Of a DNA stretch of 64,000 nucleotides, positions 44,983-53,772 are shown one piece after another. The notes beneath the pieces were generated by a model. It saw only the letters and a list, made by a program, of their open reading frames with translations. It was not told the origin of the DNA and did not search any database. This DNA is from Citromicrobium sp. (lineage in GTDB: Bacteria; Pseudomonadota; Alphaproteobacteria; Sphingomonadales; Sphingomonadaceae). The first letter of the stretch is position 1. Each line of letters opens with the position of its first letter. The stretch is from NCBI GenBank assembly GCA_002729695.1, contig PBYQ01000021.1:1-64000 (forward strand), written 5' to 3'. A program made the translations under genes and the position numbers.

Positions 44983-45243
44983 CTAACCTTCGAGCAAGGC
45001 GTCGAGCTTGCCCTCGCGCTCCAGCGCGGCAAGATCGTCGGACCCGCCGACATGCGTATCGCCGATGAAGATTTGCGGCACGGTGGTCGCATTGGGCGCG
45101 CGCTCGCGCATCTCGTCGCGCTTCTCGCCGCCCATGGTGATGTCGTATTCGTTGAATTCGACACCCTTCTTTTCCAGCAGCGATTTGGCGCGGTAGCAGT
45201 AACCGCAACCGAACTTCGTGTAGATATCAACTTTCGCTGCCAC
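44983..45243 (-). CDS. grxC: Glutaredoxin 3
   Basis: An 86-residue thioredoxin-fold protein. The dithiol active site is CGYC near residue 13; TVPQIFIGDTHVGGSDDLAA contains the cis-Pro and glutathione-binding residues. It reduces disulfides with glutathione. The GTG at 45243 follows GAAGGA seven bases upstream; a longer form from an ATG at 45285 is less typical. It is divergent from hsp20. Confidence 0.93.
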   Translation of the reverse strand: MAAKVDIYTKFGCGYCYRAKSLLEKKGVEFNEYDITMGGEKRDEMRERAPNATTVPQIFIGDTHVGGSDDLAALEREGKLDALLEG

Positions 45244-45278
45244 TGGTATCGTCCTTCGTTTCGCGTTGTGAGAGGGCT

Positions 45279-45307
45279 CTTGCACCGCATCGAGTGCACC
45301 CTACATT
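45279..45307 (+). promoter_or_regulatory. Candidate heat-shock (RpoH) promoter of hsp20
   Basis: CTTG at 45279-45282 and CTACATT at 45301-45307, 18 bases apart, are compatible with the CTTG...CNATNT pattern of alphaproteobacterial RpoH promoters. Transcription from about 45314 would begin at the first stem of the ROSE-like leader. The -10 match is loose. Confidence 0.45.
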
Positions 45308-45311
45308 TGTC

Positions 45312-45390
45312 GTGTCCGGCGATGCCACAATGGGTCGATCCGGACACCATGTAACTACCAGAATCGCTCAATGGAGGATTTGTTTCAATG
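45312..45390 (+). promoter_or_regulatory. ROSE-type RNA thermometer in the hsp20 leader
   Basis: The leader has a first stem GTGTCCGG (45312-45319) with CCGGACAC (45340-45347). Just before the start, TCGCT (45364-45368) can pair with AGGA (45375-45378) of the Shine-Dalgarno, with a bulged G and a six-base loop, and GAA with TTT outside. TCGCT fits the UYGCU consensus that masks the ribosome site in ROSE elements of alphaproteobacterial hsp20 genes. At high temperature the weak stem would open. Confidence 0.75.
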
Positions 45391-45876
45391 GCACGTATCG
45401 ATTTCACCCCCTATCGCCGCAGCACCGTGGGCTTCGATCACCTGTTCGACCTGCTCGAAAGCTCGGTCCGCAACAGCGGAGACAATTACCCCCCTTTCAA
45501 TATCGAGAAGCGCGGCGACGATGATTTCCGCATCACGCTGGCGCTCGCGGGCTTCAAGCCCGAGGATATCGACATCACCGCACAGCAGAACCTGCTGACC
45601 GTCACGGGTCGCAAGCAGGACGAAGCGCGCAGCGCGGAGAGCGAAATGCTGCACGTCGGCATCGCCAACCGCGGGTTCGAGCGTCGCTTCGAACTGGCCG
45701 ACCATGTGCGCGTGTCCGGCGCCGATCTGGCCGACGGACTGCTCGTGATCGACCTCGTACGCGAAGTGCCCGAGGCGATGAAGCCGAAGAAGATCGCCAT
45801 CAACGGCCAACAGGCGCCCTCGCTGGGTCTGGTCGAAGGATCGAGCGACGACGAATCGGATCGCGACGCCGCGTAA
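45388..45876 (+). CDS. Small heat-shock protein, Hsp20/IbpA family
   Basis: A 162-residue ATP-independent chaperone. The N-terminal arm (RIDFTPYRRSTVGFDHLFDL) is of IbpA type, the alpha-crystallin domain spans about 40-130 (FRITLALAGFKPEDIDITAQ, then LLTVTGRKQDE and the strand ending GLLVIDLVREVPE), and the tail contains a KKIAI motif. It holds unfolding proteins during heat stress. The leader carries a ROSE-like thermometer and a strong terminator follows. Confidence 0.93.
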   Translation: MARIDFTPYRRSTVGFDHLFDLLESSVRNSGDNYPPFNIEKRGDDDFRITLALAGFKPEDIDITAQQNLLTVTGRKQDEARSAESEMLHVGIANRGFERRFELADHVRVSGADLADGLLVIDLVREVPEAMKPKKIAINGQQAPSLGLVEGSSDDESDRDAA

Positions 45877-45915
45877 CCGATCCTCCGCCAGCGTGGCTGG
45901 CGCGTGAAAATGACG

Positions 45916-45957
45916 AACCCGCCTCTCTCACCAGAAAGAGGGGCGGGTTTTCTTTTT
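45916..45957 (+). terminator. Rho-independent terminator of hsp20
   Basis: AACCCGCC with adjacent TCTCT (from 45916) pairs with AGAGG then GGCGGGTT (to 45949), an eight-pair GC-rich core plus more pairs, followed by TTCTTTTT (45950-45957). Confidence 0.92.
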
Positions 45958-46212
45958 CGAATATAACTATTTGATACTATTCGGGGCGGTCCCCGAAGGA
46001 ACCGCCCCACGGCGTTTGCCGCCTTGACCGAGTCTGGCCGTCCGGGTCGCAGAAGACGATCAAACCCGGGACAAGCTCTTGAATTTGGAATCCCCCAAAT
46101 ACAGCGCTGCCCCCACAACGCGAGCGGCGGCTATGACGCAAAACATGGTTAAAATAAAGGGGGCTTCGACTTCGTCATAACCTAATCCAGATTAGGTTTT
46201 GCTTTTAAAGCC
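45958..46212. other. Gene-free stretch between hsp20 and pyrG
   Basis: No gene can be supported here. Two inverted repeats are present: GGGGCGGT (45983-45990) with ACCGCCCC (46001-46008), and AACCTAATC (46179-46187) with GATTAGGTT (46190-46198), the latter followed by TTGCTTTT in the plus direction and 15 bases beyond the pyrG stop on the other strand. The second may end transcription or bind a protein. The zone is AT-rich relative to its surroundings. Confidence 0.6.
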
Positions 46213-47847
46213 TTAGACGAGGCGCGATTGCCTTAGTGCTGCCGCGACGAAGCCCGCGAACAACGGGTGCGGATCGAACGGGCGGCTTTTCAATTCCGGG
46301 TGGAACTGCACGCCGACGAACCACGGATGATCGGGCCGCTCGACGATTTCGGGCAGCAGCCCATCGGGCGACATGCCTGAGAAGACCAGGCCATCGTTTT
46401 CAAGCCGGTCGCGATAGGCACCATTGACCTCGTAGCGGTGGCGATGGCGTTCCGAAATCTCGGTCGCGCCGCCATAGATTGCGCTGACATGGCTGTTTGC
46501 CTGCAGCTTCGCATCGTAGGCGCCCAGCCGCATGGTGCCGCCCAGATCGCCGCCCTCCTCGCGCTTTTGCAGGCCCTCCTCGGTCATCCACTCGGTGATG
46601 ATGCCGACCACCGGCTCGTTCGTTTCGCCGAACTCGGTCGAGGATGCCCCTTCGACGCCCGCCGCACGCGCGCTTTCGATGCAGGCCATCTGCATGCCGA
46701 GGCAGATGCCGAAGAAAGGCACGTTGCGCTCGCGCGCGAAGCGGACGCTGGCGATCTTGCCCTCGCTGCCGCGCTCACCGAACCCGCCGGGCACCAGAAT
46801 GCCGTGCAACGGCTCCAGCTCGGCGACGATTTCGGACGGGTCGCGCTCGAAGATCTCGGCGTCGATCCACTTGACCTTCACCCGCGTCTTGTTCGCCATG
46901 CCGCCGTGGACCAGCGCTTCGTTGAGGCTCTTGTACGCGTCCTTCAGGCCGACATACTTGCCGACCACGCCGATGGTGACTTCGCCTTCGGGGTGGAAAT
47001 AGCGATCGGTGACTTCGCGCCACGGATCGAGGTTGGGTTCGGGCGCCTCGGTGATCCCGAAACCGCGCAGCACCTCGGCGTCGAGGCCTTCCTCGTGGTA
47101 TTGCAGCGGCACAGCGTAGATCGACTTCGCATCGAGCGCTGGGATAACCGCCTGCTGGCGCACGTTGCAGAAATTGGCGATTTTCTGACGTTCGCTATCG
47201 GGGATCGGATGTTCGGCGCGGCACAGCAGCACGTCGGGCTTGATGCCGAGGCTGGCGAGTTCGCGAACCGAGTGCTGCGTGGGCTTGGTTTTCAGTTCGC
47301 CTGCGGCCGCAATGTAGGGCACCAGCGTCACGTGGACGCTGAGCGTCTGCATCGGCTCCAGCTCGTTCCGCAGCTGGCGAATCGCTTCCATGAAGGGCAG
47401 CGATTCGATGTCGCCCACGGTGCCGCCGATCTCGCACAGGATGAAATCGTGGTCGCCCTGGTCGGCCAGCGCGAACTGCTTGATCGCGTCGGTGACGTGC
47501 GGAACGACCTGCACCGTCGCGCCGAGGTAATCGCCGCGGCGCTCCTTGGCGATGATGTCCTGATAGACCCGGCCCGAGGTGATGTTGTCGCCCTGGTGCG
47601 CGGACACGCCCGTGAACCGCTCGTAATGGCCCAGATCGAGGTCGGTCTCAGCGCCGTCGTCGGTCACATAGACCTCGCCGTGCTGATAGGGGCTCATGGT
47701 CCCCGGATCGACGTTCAGATACGGGTCGAACTTGCGGATGCGGACCTTGTAGCCGCGCGCCTGCAGCAACGCGCCGAGCGATGCCGCCATGAGACCTTTG
47801 CCGAGCGAGGAAACCACGCCGCCGGTGATGAAAATATACCGCGCCAT
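46213..47847 (-). CDS. pyrG: CTP synthase
   Basis: A 544-residue enzyme that makes CTP from UTP with glutamine. The synthase domain begins [20 protein letters not shown] with the P-loop-like SLGKGL. The class I glutamine amidotransferase domain has [11 protein letters not shown] with nucleophile Cys, and VQFHPELKS with His and Glu near the end. Length matches the family. It is last in the minus-strand order tpiA-secG-pyrG, common in alphaproteobacteria. Confidence 0.97.
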   Translation of the reverse strand: MARYIFITGGVVSSLGKGLMAASLGALLQARGYKVRIRKFDPYLNVDPGTMSPYQHGEVYVTDDGAETDLDLGHYERFTGVSAHQGDNITSGRVYQDIIAKERRGDYLGATVQVVPHVTDAIKQFALADQGDHDFILCEIGGTVGDIESLPFMEAIRQLRNELEPMQTLSVHVTLVPYIAAAGELKTKPTQHSVRELASLGIKPDVLLCRAEHPIPDSERQKIANFCNVRQQAVIPALDAKSIYAVPLQYHEEGLDAEVLRGFGITEAPEPNLDPWREVTDRYFHPEGEVTIGVVGKYVGLKDAYKSLNEALVHGGMANKTRVKVKWIDAEIFERDPSEIVAELEPLHGILVPGGFGERGSEGKIASVRFARERNVPFFGICLGMQMACIESARAAGVEGASSTEFGETNEPVVGIITEWMTEEGLQKREEGGDLGGTMRLGAYDAKLQANSHVSAIYGGATEISERHRHRYEVNGAYRDRLENDGLVFSGMSPDGLLPEIVERPDHPWFVGVQFHPELKSRPFDPHPLFAGFVAAALRQSRLV

Positions 47848-47940
47848 GGGAGGTGGGCCTTACGGGGGAAAAGTGGGCGAACGCAAGCCGTCGCGACGAT
47901 AATCGCCCGGCAATTCACCGCATTTTGGAAAAAAAGGGGC

Positions 47941-48336
47941 TTACTCGGTTGCGCCGCCAAGCGGATCCGGGTTGCCCGACGGAGTGGCTGCGGGGGCCGA
48001 ATCGGCGGGGGCCGCTTCGCCTTGCGCACCATCCTGCGCCAGCGGATCGGCCGGAGCCACGGGCGCGACCGTCCGGTCGAGCGTCGATTCGATCGCATCG
48101 CCGCCAGACATATCCACCGCCATCGCGGCGAGGACGATCGACAGCACCACGAAACCACCAGCCAGCCAGCGAGTCGCGCGGGTCAGGAAATCGGCCGCGC
48201 TACGCGCGCTCATCATCCCGCCGGGCGAACCGCCACCACCGATCCCCAGGCCACCGCCTTCGGATTTCTGCATCAGGATGACCCCGACCAGCGCTGCCGC
48301 GACCAGAGCCTGAAGGACGGTGAGAAAAAGGAACAT
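47941..48336 (-). CDS. secG: Preprotein translocase subunit SecG
   Basis: A 131-residue membrane protein. Two helices flank the Gly-rich loop QKSEGGGLGIGGGGSPGG: MFLFLTVLQALVAAALVGVI and LAGGFVVLSIVLAAMAVD. The C-terminal tail is Ala/Pro/Asp-rich. It stimulates SecYEG translocation. It lies between tpiA and pyrG on the same strand. Confidence 0.94.
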   Translation of the reverse strand: MFLFLTVLQALVAAALVGVILMQKSEGGGLGIGGGGSPGGMMSARSAADFLTRATRWLAGGFVVLSIVLAAMAVDMSGGDAIESTLDRTVAPVAPADPLAQDGAQGEAAPADSAPAATPSGNPDPLGGATE

Positions 48337-48415
48337 TGGTAAAGCTGCTTTCGGAAAACTTGGTTGTGCGGCAATTAGGAACCCGCCGCGCACAGCGCAA
48401 GCGGGTGCCCATTAC

Positions 48416-49186
48416 TCAGGACTGGCTGGCAACAACGTCCTGCGCGGCCAGCACGATATTCATGAAGCTTTCGGCGGACAGGCTCGCCCCGCCAACCAGC
48501 GCGCCGTTGACTTCGTCCCCGGCGATGATTTCGGCAGCGTTCTCCGGATTGACCGAGCCGCCGTAGATGATGCGGATCGCGGCACCGTCTTCCTCGCCGA
48601 AGGTCTTCACCAGGAATTCGCGAATCGCGGTGTGCATCGCAACGATATCCTCGATGCTGGCAGCCTCGCCGCTGCCGATCGCCCAGATCGGTTCGTATGC
48701 CACCGTCAGGCGTTCCCCCGCTTCGGGAACGTTGTCGGGCAGCGAAGCCTTGAGCTGGCGCAGCACGTGATCGACGGCCTTGCCGGCCTCGCGCTTTTCC
48801 ATCGGTTCGCCGCAGCAAAGGATGACCTTCAGCCCCGCATCGAATGCAGCGGCGGCCTTTTCGGCGATCAGCTTGTCTTTTTCGTTATGGCCCTCGCGAC
48901 GCTCGCTGTGGCCGAGGATAACGAAGCCCGCGCCCGCATCGGCAACCATCGCGGCGGAAATATCGCCGGTATGCGCGCCGCCATCGGCGGGATGGCAATC
49001 CTGCGCGCCTACGCCGATCTGCTCGGCTTCGCGGCGGACGGGGTGGATGAGGGTAAACGGCGGGGCAAGCGCGATCTCGACCTGCATGAGCCTTTGCGCT
49101 GCACGATCGATCGCGCGCGCTTCAGACAGCATTGCGCGCGTGCCGTGCATTTTCCAGTTGCCAACGATGAAAGGGCGGCTCGCCAT
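48416..49186 (-). CDS. tpiA: Triosephosphate isomerase
   Basis: A 256-residue TIM barrel. Lys12 (GNWKMHG), His93 (LGHSERR) and Glu165 (AYEPIWAIG) are the three catalytic residues, and the loop 7 phosphate-binding region GGSVNPENA follows. It interconverts dihydroxyacetone phosphate and glyceraldehyde 3-phosphate. A 257-base gap with no recognisable gene (49187-49443) separates it from the divergent ppiD. Confidence 0.97.
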   Translation of the reverse strand: MASRPFIVGNWKMHGTRAMLSEARAIDRAAQRLMQVEIALAPPFTLIHPVRREAEQIGVGAQDCHPADGGAHTGDISAAMVADAGAGFVILGHSERREGHNEKDKLIAEKAAAAFDAGLKVILCCGEPMEKREAGKAVDHVLRQLKASLPDNVPEAGERLTVAYEPIWAIGSGEAASIEDIVAMHTAIREFLVKTFGEEDGAAIRIIYGGSVNPENAAEIIAGDEVNGALVGGASLSAESFMNIVLAAQDVVASQS

Positions 49187-49443
49187 TCCGGTAAGTGTCC
49201 TGTTGTTTTAAGAAATATAGCCGCGATGGGGCTGATACCCAAACACGAGAGCGGCTCGGTAGCGAAGGTCGCGCAGACAGTCAAAACCCTCTGGACGATC
49301 ACCCCCGTCGAATCGCCAAACGCATGCCTTGCGGCAACACCGCTGCCGAATTAAGGGTCGCGCCAGCTTGCGCGGGCCATATTTCCCCGTGAAGGCAGCC
49401 TCGAACCCGCCAGCCCCGCCCTACCGCCAAGGCCCACCATTCG

Positions 49444-51378
49444 ATGATCAATTTTTTCCGCTCGTTCTTCCAGTCCAAGCTCGGCCTCGGGCTGACGATC
49501 GGCTTTCTCGTCCTGATTGCGCTGGCGTTTGCCGCCGGCGACATCGGCAACACGGGGACATTCGGAGGGCTTTCGGGCACGAACAGCGTCGCGGTCGTGG
49601 GTGACGAGGATGTGACCACCGCCGAATTGCGCGAAGCGACCACCAATGCCCTGCGCCAGGTGCAGAGCGAAAATCCGACCACGACGATCGACAGCTTCCT
49701 TGCCGAGGGCGGGCTGAAGCAGGTGCTCGACACATTGCTCGACCGGGCGGCGGTCACCGAGTTCGGAAAAATGCTGGGGCTGCGCGCGGGCACAAACCTG
49801 ATCAACAGCGAAATCCAGATGATCCCGGCCTTTCGTGGCCCCGATGGCAATTTCAGCGATGACGTCTACCGGGCGACGCTGCGCGGCCAGGGCCTGACCG
49901 ATCAGATCGTGCGGGAGGATCTGGCCGACGGCCTGATTGCCCGGCAGGTCCTGATTCCGGCAGTGTTCGGCGCAAAATTGCCCGATTCGATGGTCACTCG
50001 CTACGTCAGCCAGCTCAAGGAACGGCGCGAGGGGTCGATCGGGATCATCCCCGCCGCCGCCTACGCGCCCGACGCCGATCCGACCGACAAGCAGCTGCAA
50101 GCCTTCTACCAGAAGAACAAGGCGGACTTCCGCCGGCCCGAACGCCGCACGATTCGCTACGCCGAATTCGGTCCCGACGCTGTGAGCGCGAATATCGAGC
50201 CGACCGACGCGGAGATCGCCCAGCGCTACAAGGCCAACGCCAGCGCCTACGCCGCGCGCGAGGAACGCACCTTCACCCAGGTGATCGTACCCACGAAGCA
50301 GGCAGCCGATAGCTTCACCAAGCGGATCGCCGACGGGGCCTCGATCGGCCAGGTCGCCGAAGAAGCCGGGCTGGAAACTGCCAGCATCGGCCCTGTGACC
50401 AAGGAAGACCTGGCGCGTTCCACCAACAGCGCGGTCGCCGACTCGGTGTTCGCCGCTGCGGATGGCGGTGTGGCGAAGGTCGCGCGCAGCCCGCTGGGCT
50501 ATCACGTCGTCCGGATCGACAATGTCAAGCGCACCAGCGCCCGCACGCTCGACCAGGTACGCTCGGAAATCGCGGACGAACTGCGCGCCGAAAAGCAGCG
50601 CACCGCGCTCACCGAACTGGCTGCCAACATCGAATCGCGGGTCAACAGCGGCGAATCGCTGAGCGATATCGCCAAGGGCCTGAAGCTCGAGGTGAAGACC
50701 ACCGAACCGCTGCTGGCGTCGGGCGCGGTGTTCAACGGCGCACGCGGAGAGCGTGCGCCCGACATTGTGATGCCGCTGGTCGCCACCGCATTCCAGATGC
50801 GCGAGGGCAAGCCCCAGATCGCGGAAGTCCGCCCGGGCGAAGCCTTCGCCCTTTTCGAAGCCTCCGAAATCACCGGGTCGGCGACCCCGCCGCTCAAGGA
50901 GATTCGCAACGAGGTCGTCGACGGATGGAAGCTGGCGGAAGGCGCGAAGGAAGCGAAAAAGGCTGCCGATCGCATCCTCAAGCGGGTCCGTGAGGGCAGC
51001 TCGCTGGCCGAGGCCGTTCGAGCCGAGAAGAAGCCCCTGCCGGGCGTGCAGCCGGTCAACGTCTCGCGCGAAGAGCTGATGCAGCAGCAGGGCAGCCCCC
51101 CGCTCGCGCTGATGTTCGCCATGTCCGCGAATAGCGCCAAGCGGCTCGCGGCTTCGGGGGACGCGGGCTATTACCTCGTCTCGCTGGACAAGATCACCGC
51201 GGGCAAGGTCGAAAAGGACGATCCGCTGATCAAGCAGGCGGCCACCGGTTACGGCAACATCCTGAGCCGCGAGCTTGGCGATCAGCTGCGCATCGCCATC
51301 CGCAAGGAAGTGGGTGTCGAGCGCAACCCCGATGCCATCGAAACCGTCCGGCGCGATCTGTCCGGCGCGAACCGCTAG
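49444..51378 (+). CDS. ppiD: Periplasmic folding chaperone/PPIase PpiD
   Basis: A 644-residue protein with one N-terminal membrane helix (LGLGLTIGFLVLIALAFAAG), a SurA-N-type helical chaperone region (about 40-250), a PpiC parvulin domain (about 260-350, with GPVTKEDL and ARSPLGYHVVRIDNV) and a C-terminal helical region. It helps outer-membrane and secreted proteins fold. trpE starts two bases after its stop, so it is the head of the trp gene chain. Confidence 0.92.
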   Translation: MINFFRSFFQSKLGLGLTIGFLVLIALAFAAGDIGNTGTFGGLSGTNSVAVVGDEDVTTAELREATTNALRQVQSENPTTTIDSFLAEGGLKQVLDTLLDRAAVTEFGKMLGLRAGTNLINSEIQMIPAFRGPDGNFSDDVYRATLRGQGLTDQIVREDLADGLIARQVLIPAVFGAKLPDSMVTRYVSQLKERREGSIGIIPAAAYAPDADPTDKQLQAFYQKNKADFRRPERRTIRYAEFGPDAVSANIEPTDAEIAQRYKANASAYAAREERTFTQVIVPTKQAADSFTKRIADGASIGQVAEEAGLETASIGPVTKEDLARSTNSAVADSVFAAADGGVAKVARSPLGYHVVRIDNVKRTSARTLDQVRSEIADELRAEKQRTALTELAANIESRVNSGESLSDIAKGLKLEVKTTEPLLASGAVFNGARGERAPDIVMPLVATAFQMREGKPQIAEVRPGEAFALFEASEITGSATPPLKEIRNEVVDGWKLAEGAKEAKKAADRILKRVREGSSLAEAVRAEKKPLPGVQPVNVSREELMQQQGSPPLALMFAMSANSAKRLAASGDAGYYLVSLDKITAGKVEKDDPLIKQAATGYGNILSRELGDQLRIAIRKEVGVERNPDAIETVRRDLSGANR

Positions 51379-51380
51379 GC

Positions 51381-52898
51381 GTGCCGCACAATCTCGACGC
51401 AGCGCGCGAGCGGCTGTCCCAAGGCCTGCCCGCACTGGTGTGGCAGCGGCATGTCGCCGACACGGTGACTCCCGTGGGGGCCGCACTGGCGCTGATGGAG
51501 GAAGGCCGTGGCGACTTCCTGCTCGAATCGGTCGAGGGTGGAGAGATTCGCGGGCGCTACAGCCTGCTGGGGATCGATCCCGATCTGGTGCTGCGCGCCG
51601 AAGGCGACAGCGCGTGGATCAACCGCGACTGGCGCGCCGACCGCACCGCCTTCACCGAGGCATCCGGCAATGGCCTTGCAGCTTTGCGGACGCTGCTCGC
51701 AGAAATAGCCATGCCGATGCCCGAGGCGCTGCCCCCCGCGCTCGCCTGCCTCGTGGGCTATTTCGGTTACGAGACGATCGCACTGGTCGAAAAGCTTCCG
51801 CGCGCCGAGTCAGACCCACTCGACCTGCCCGACATGGTCTTCACCCGGCCCGGACTGGTGCTGGTGTTCGATGCGCTGACCGACGAGGTCTTCGTGATCG
51901 CCCCGGTCTGGCCATCGCAGGGCGAACCCGATGCGCTGCTGGAGGCAGCTTCCGAACGGATCGAAGAGGCGCTGCGGCGGCTGGCACACCCTGTGGGGGC
52001 TGCCGAAAAGGGCCCCTCCGCACCTCGGATCGCGGTCGAGGACATTGCCTTCACCCCCACGGTCGCCGCGCGGGACTACGCCGCGCGGGTGGCACGCGCG
52101 CAGGACTACATCGTTGCGGGCGACATTTTCCAGGTGGTGCTGGCGCAGCGCTTCACCACTCCCTTCGCGCTCCCCGCGATGGCGCTCTATCGCGCATTGC
52201 GGCGGGTGAACCCTTCTCCCTTCCTCTACCTGCTCGACCTGCCCGACGTCGGCGTGGTCGGATCGAGCCCGGAAATCCTTGTCCGGCTGAGGAAGGACCA
52301 GGTGACCGTGCGCCCGATCGCGGGCACGCGTCCGCGCGGCGCGACGCCGGAAGCCGACCGCGCGGCAGAGCGCGAACTGCTGGCCGACCCCAAGGAACGC
52401 GCCGAACACCTGATGCTGCTCGATCTGGGGCGCAACGATGTCGGCCGGGTTGCGGCAGCGGGAAGCGTGGAAGTGACGGACAGTTTCGCCGTGGAGCGCT
52501 ATAGCCACGTCATGCATATCGTCAGCAACGTCACCGGCAGGATTGGGCAAGGCAAGGACGCGCTCGATGCGCTGTTCGCGGGCTTTCCCGCAGGCACGGT
52601 CAGCGGAGCCCCCAAGATCCGCGCGTGCGAGATCATCGCCGAACTGGAGCCGGAGAAGCGCGGGCCTTACGCAGGCGGCGTGGGCTATTTCGCGCCCGAC
52701 GGCAGCTTTGATTCGTGCATCGTGCTGCGTACCGGGCTGGTGAAGGACGGCATGCTGCATGTCACCGCCGGGGCGGGCATCGTTGCGGACAGCGATCCGG
52801 CATCCGAACAGCGCGAGTGCGAGGCGAAGGCGGGCGCGCTTCTGGCAGCCGCACGCGAGGCGGTCCGGGTGGCGAACGAACCGGGGTTCGGGCAATGA
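51381..52898 (+). CDS. trpE: Anthranilate synthase component I
   Basis: A 505-residue enzyme that makes anthranilate from chorismate with ammonia from TrpG. LLESVEGGEIRGRYSLLG is in the Trp-binding N-terminal domain, and the C-terminal chorismate-binding domain has PIAGTRPRGATPEADRAAER, LLDLGRNDVGRVA, FPAGTVSGAPKIRACEIIAE and YAGGVGYF. ESxxG-type residues suggest feedback inhibition by tryptophan. The start is GTG. The stop overlaps the next start by four bases. Confidence 0.95.
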   Translation: MPHNLDAARERLSQGLPALVWQRHVADTVTPVGAALALMEEGRGDFLLESVEGGEIRGRYSLLGIDPDLVLRAEGDSAWINRDWRADRTAFTEASGNGLAALRTLLAEIAMPMPEALPPALACLVGYFGYETIALVEKLPRAESDPLDLPDMVFTRPGLVLVFDALTDEVFVIAPVWPSQGEPDALLEAASERIEEALRRLAHPVGAAEKGPSAPRIAVEDIAFTPTVAARDYAARVARAQDYIVAGDIFQVVLAQRFTTPFALPAMALYRALRRVNPSPFLYLLDLPDVGVVGSSPEILVRLRKDQVTVRPIAGTRPRGATPEADRAAERELLADPKERAEHLMLLDLGRNDVGRVAAAGSVEVTDSFAVERYSHVMHIVSNVTGRIGQGKDALDALFAGFPAGTVSGAPKIRACEIIAELEPEKRGPYAGGVGYFAPDGSFDSCIVLRTGLVKDGMLHVTAGAGIVADSDPASEQRECEAKAGALLAAAREAVRVANEPGFGQ

Positions 52899-53770
52899 CC
52901 CGCACGAAGCACCTCTTTGCCGCGTGCCTCCTGGTCCTCGGTCTGTCGGCATGCGACCAGCCCCAACCCGGCGATCCGGTCATCCGCACCGATATCAGCG
53001 GTGAAAAGGGCAAGGAGATCGCGCGCGCCGACGATAGTACCAAGCCCGCGCCCTCGCCCAGCCCCACTGCGACGCCGAGCGAAACCGCCACGCCGGAAGA
53101 TTCCGCGTGCAAGCCGGTCCGCTTCGAAGATGTCATGTTCACTGAATGCGTCGCCGACCCGGCCAGGCATCGCGTGCGCATGGTGCTCGGCTCGCCGCCC
53201 TACCGCAGCCTCGCCAAATTCTCCGCCTCTCGGCCGGAGAACGCGCCACCCGTCGCCTTCGCGATGAACGCGGGCATGTTCGATGGCGAAGGCAAGCCGA
53301 TCGGCTATTTCGTCGAGAACCGCGAGCGGCTGCACGAGCTCAACCTCAACGACGGCTCGGGCAATTTCCACATGAAGCCCAATGGCGTGTTCTACGGCAC
53401 GGGCGGCACCTGGCGGATCAAGACCAGCGAAGACTTCTACAGCACCGTCGGCGACCGGCCCGATTTCGGCACGCAAAGCGGCCCGATGCTGCTGATCGAA
53501 GGCAAGGTCCATCCGCAGATTTCGGAGGACGGCCCCTCCAAGCGCATCCGCAACGGCGTGGGCGTGGACAGGGACGGCAAGGCACACTTCGTGATCGCCG
53601 CCAGCCCGGTCAGCTTCGGGCAGTTCGCACGCTATTTCCGCGATGTGGCGAAGACTCCCAACGCGCTCTATCTCGACGGCACCGTGTCCTCTTTGTGGGA
53701 CCCTGCGCGAGGCCGTATGGACACGCGCGCCGATCTCGGCCCGCTGGTGGTCGTCGAAACCAAGGAATGA
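52895..53770 (+). CDS. Phosphodiester glycosidase family lipoprotein (DUF2233)
   Basis: A 291-residue lipoprotein: signal MTRTKHLFAACLLVLGLSAC with lipobox LSAC, a Pro/Ser/Thr linker, then a domain with AFAMNAGMFDGEGKPIGYFV, FHMKPNGVFYG, TQSGPMLLIEG and YLDGTVSSLWDP. This is the NAGPA-like (phosphodiester glycosidase) fold. It may cleave GlcNAc-phosphodiesters of wall or exopolysaccharide. The link to trpE is only by ATGA coupling. Confidence 0.85.
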   Translation: MTRTKHLFAACLLVLGLSACDQPQPGDPVIRTDISGEKGKEIARADDSTKPAPSPSPTATPSETATPEDSACKPVRFEDVMFTECVADPARHRVRMVLGSPPYRSLAKFSASRPENAPPVAFAMNAGMFDGEGKPIGYFVENRERLHELNLNDGSGNFHMKPNGVFYGTGGTWRIKTSEDFYSTVGDRPDFGTQSGPMLLIEGKVHPQISEDGPSKRIRNGVGVDRDGKAHFVIAASPVSFGQFARYFRDVAKTPNALYLDGTVSSLWDPARGRMDTRADLGPLVVVETKE

Positions 53771-53772
53771 TG

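Noticed and set aside
46438..48342. Long plus-strand reading frame of 634 codons opposite pyrG and secG
   Set aside because: It mirrors conserved pyrG and secG, and its product is compositionally biased with no recognisable domain.
49187..49443. RNA gene or small protein between tpiA and ppiD
   Set aside because: A T-arm-like GGTTCGAGG on the minus strand was seen, but no acceptor or anticodon arms can be built and no coding pattern is visible.
49351..51486. Long minus-strand reading frame of 711 codons opposite ppiD
   Set aside because: It spans ppiD and the trpE start and has no domain; ppiD has clear chaperone and PPIase signatures.
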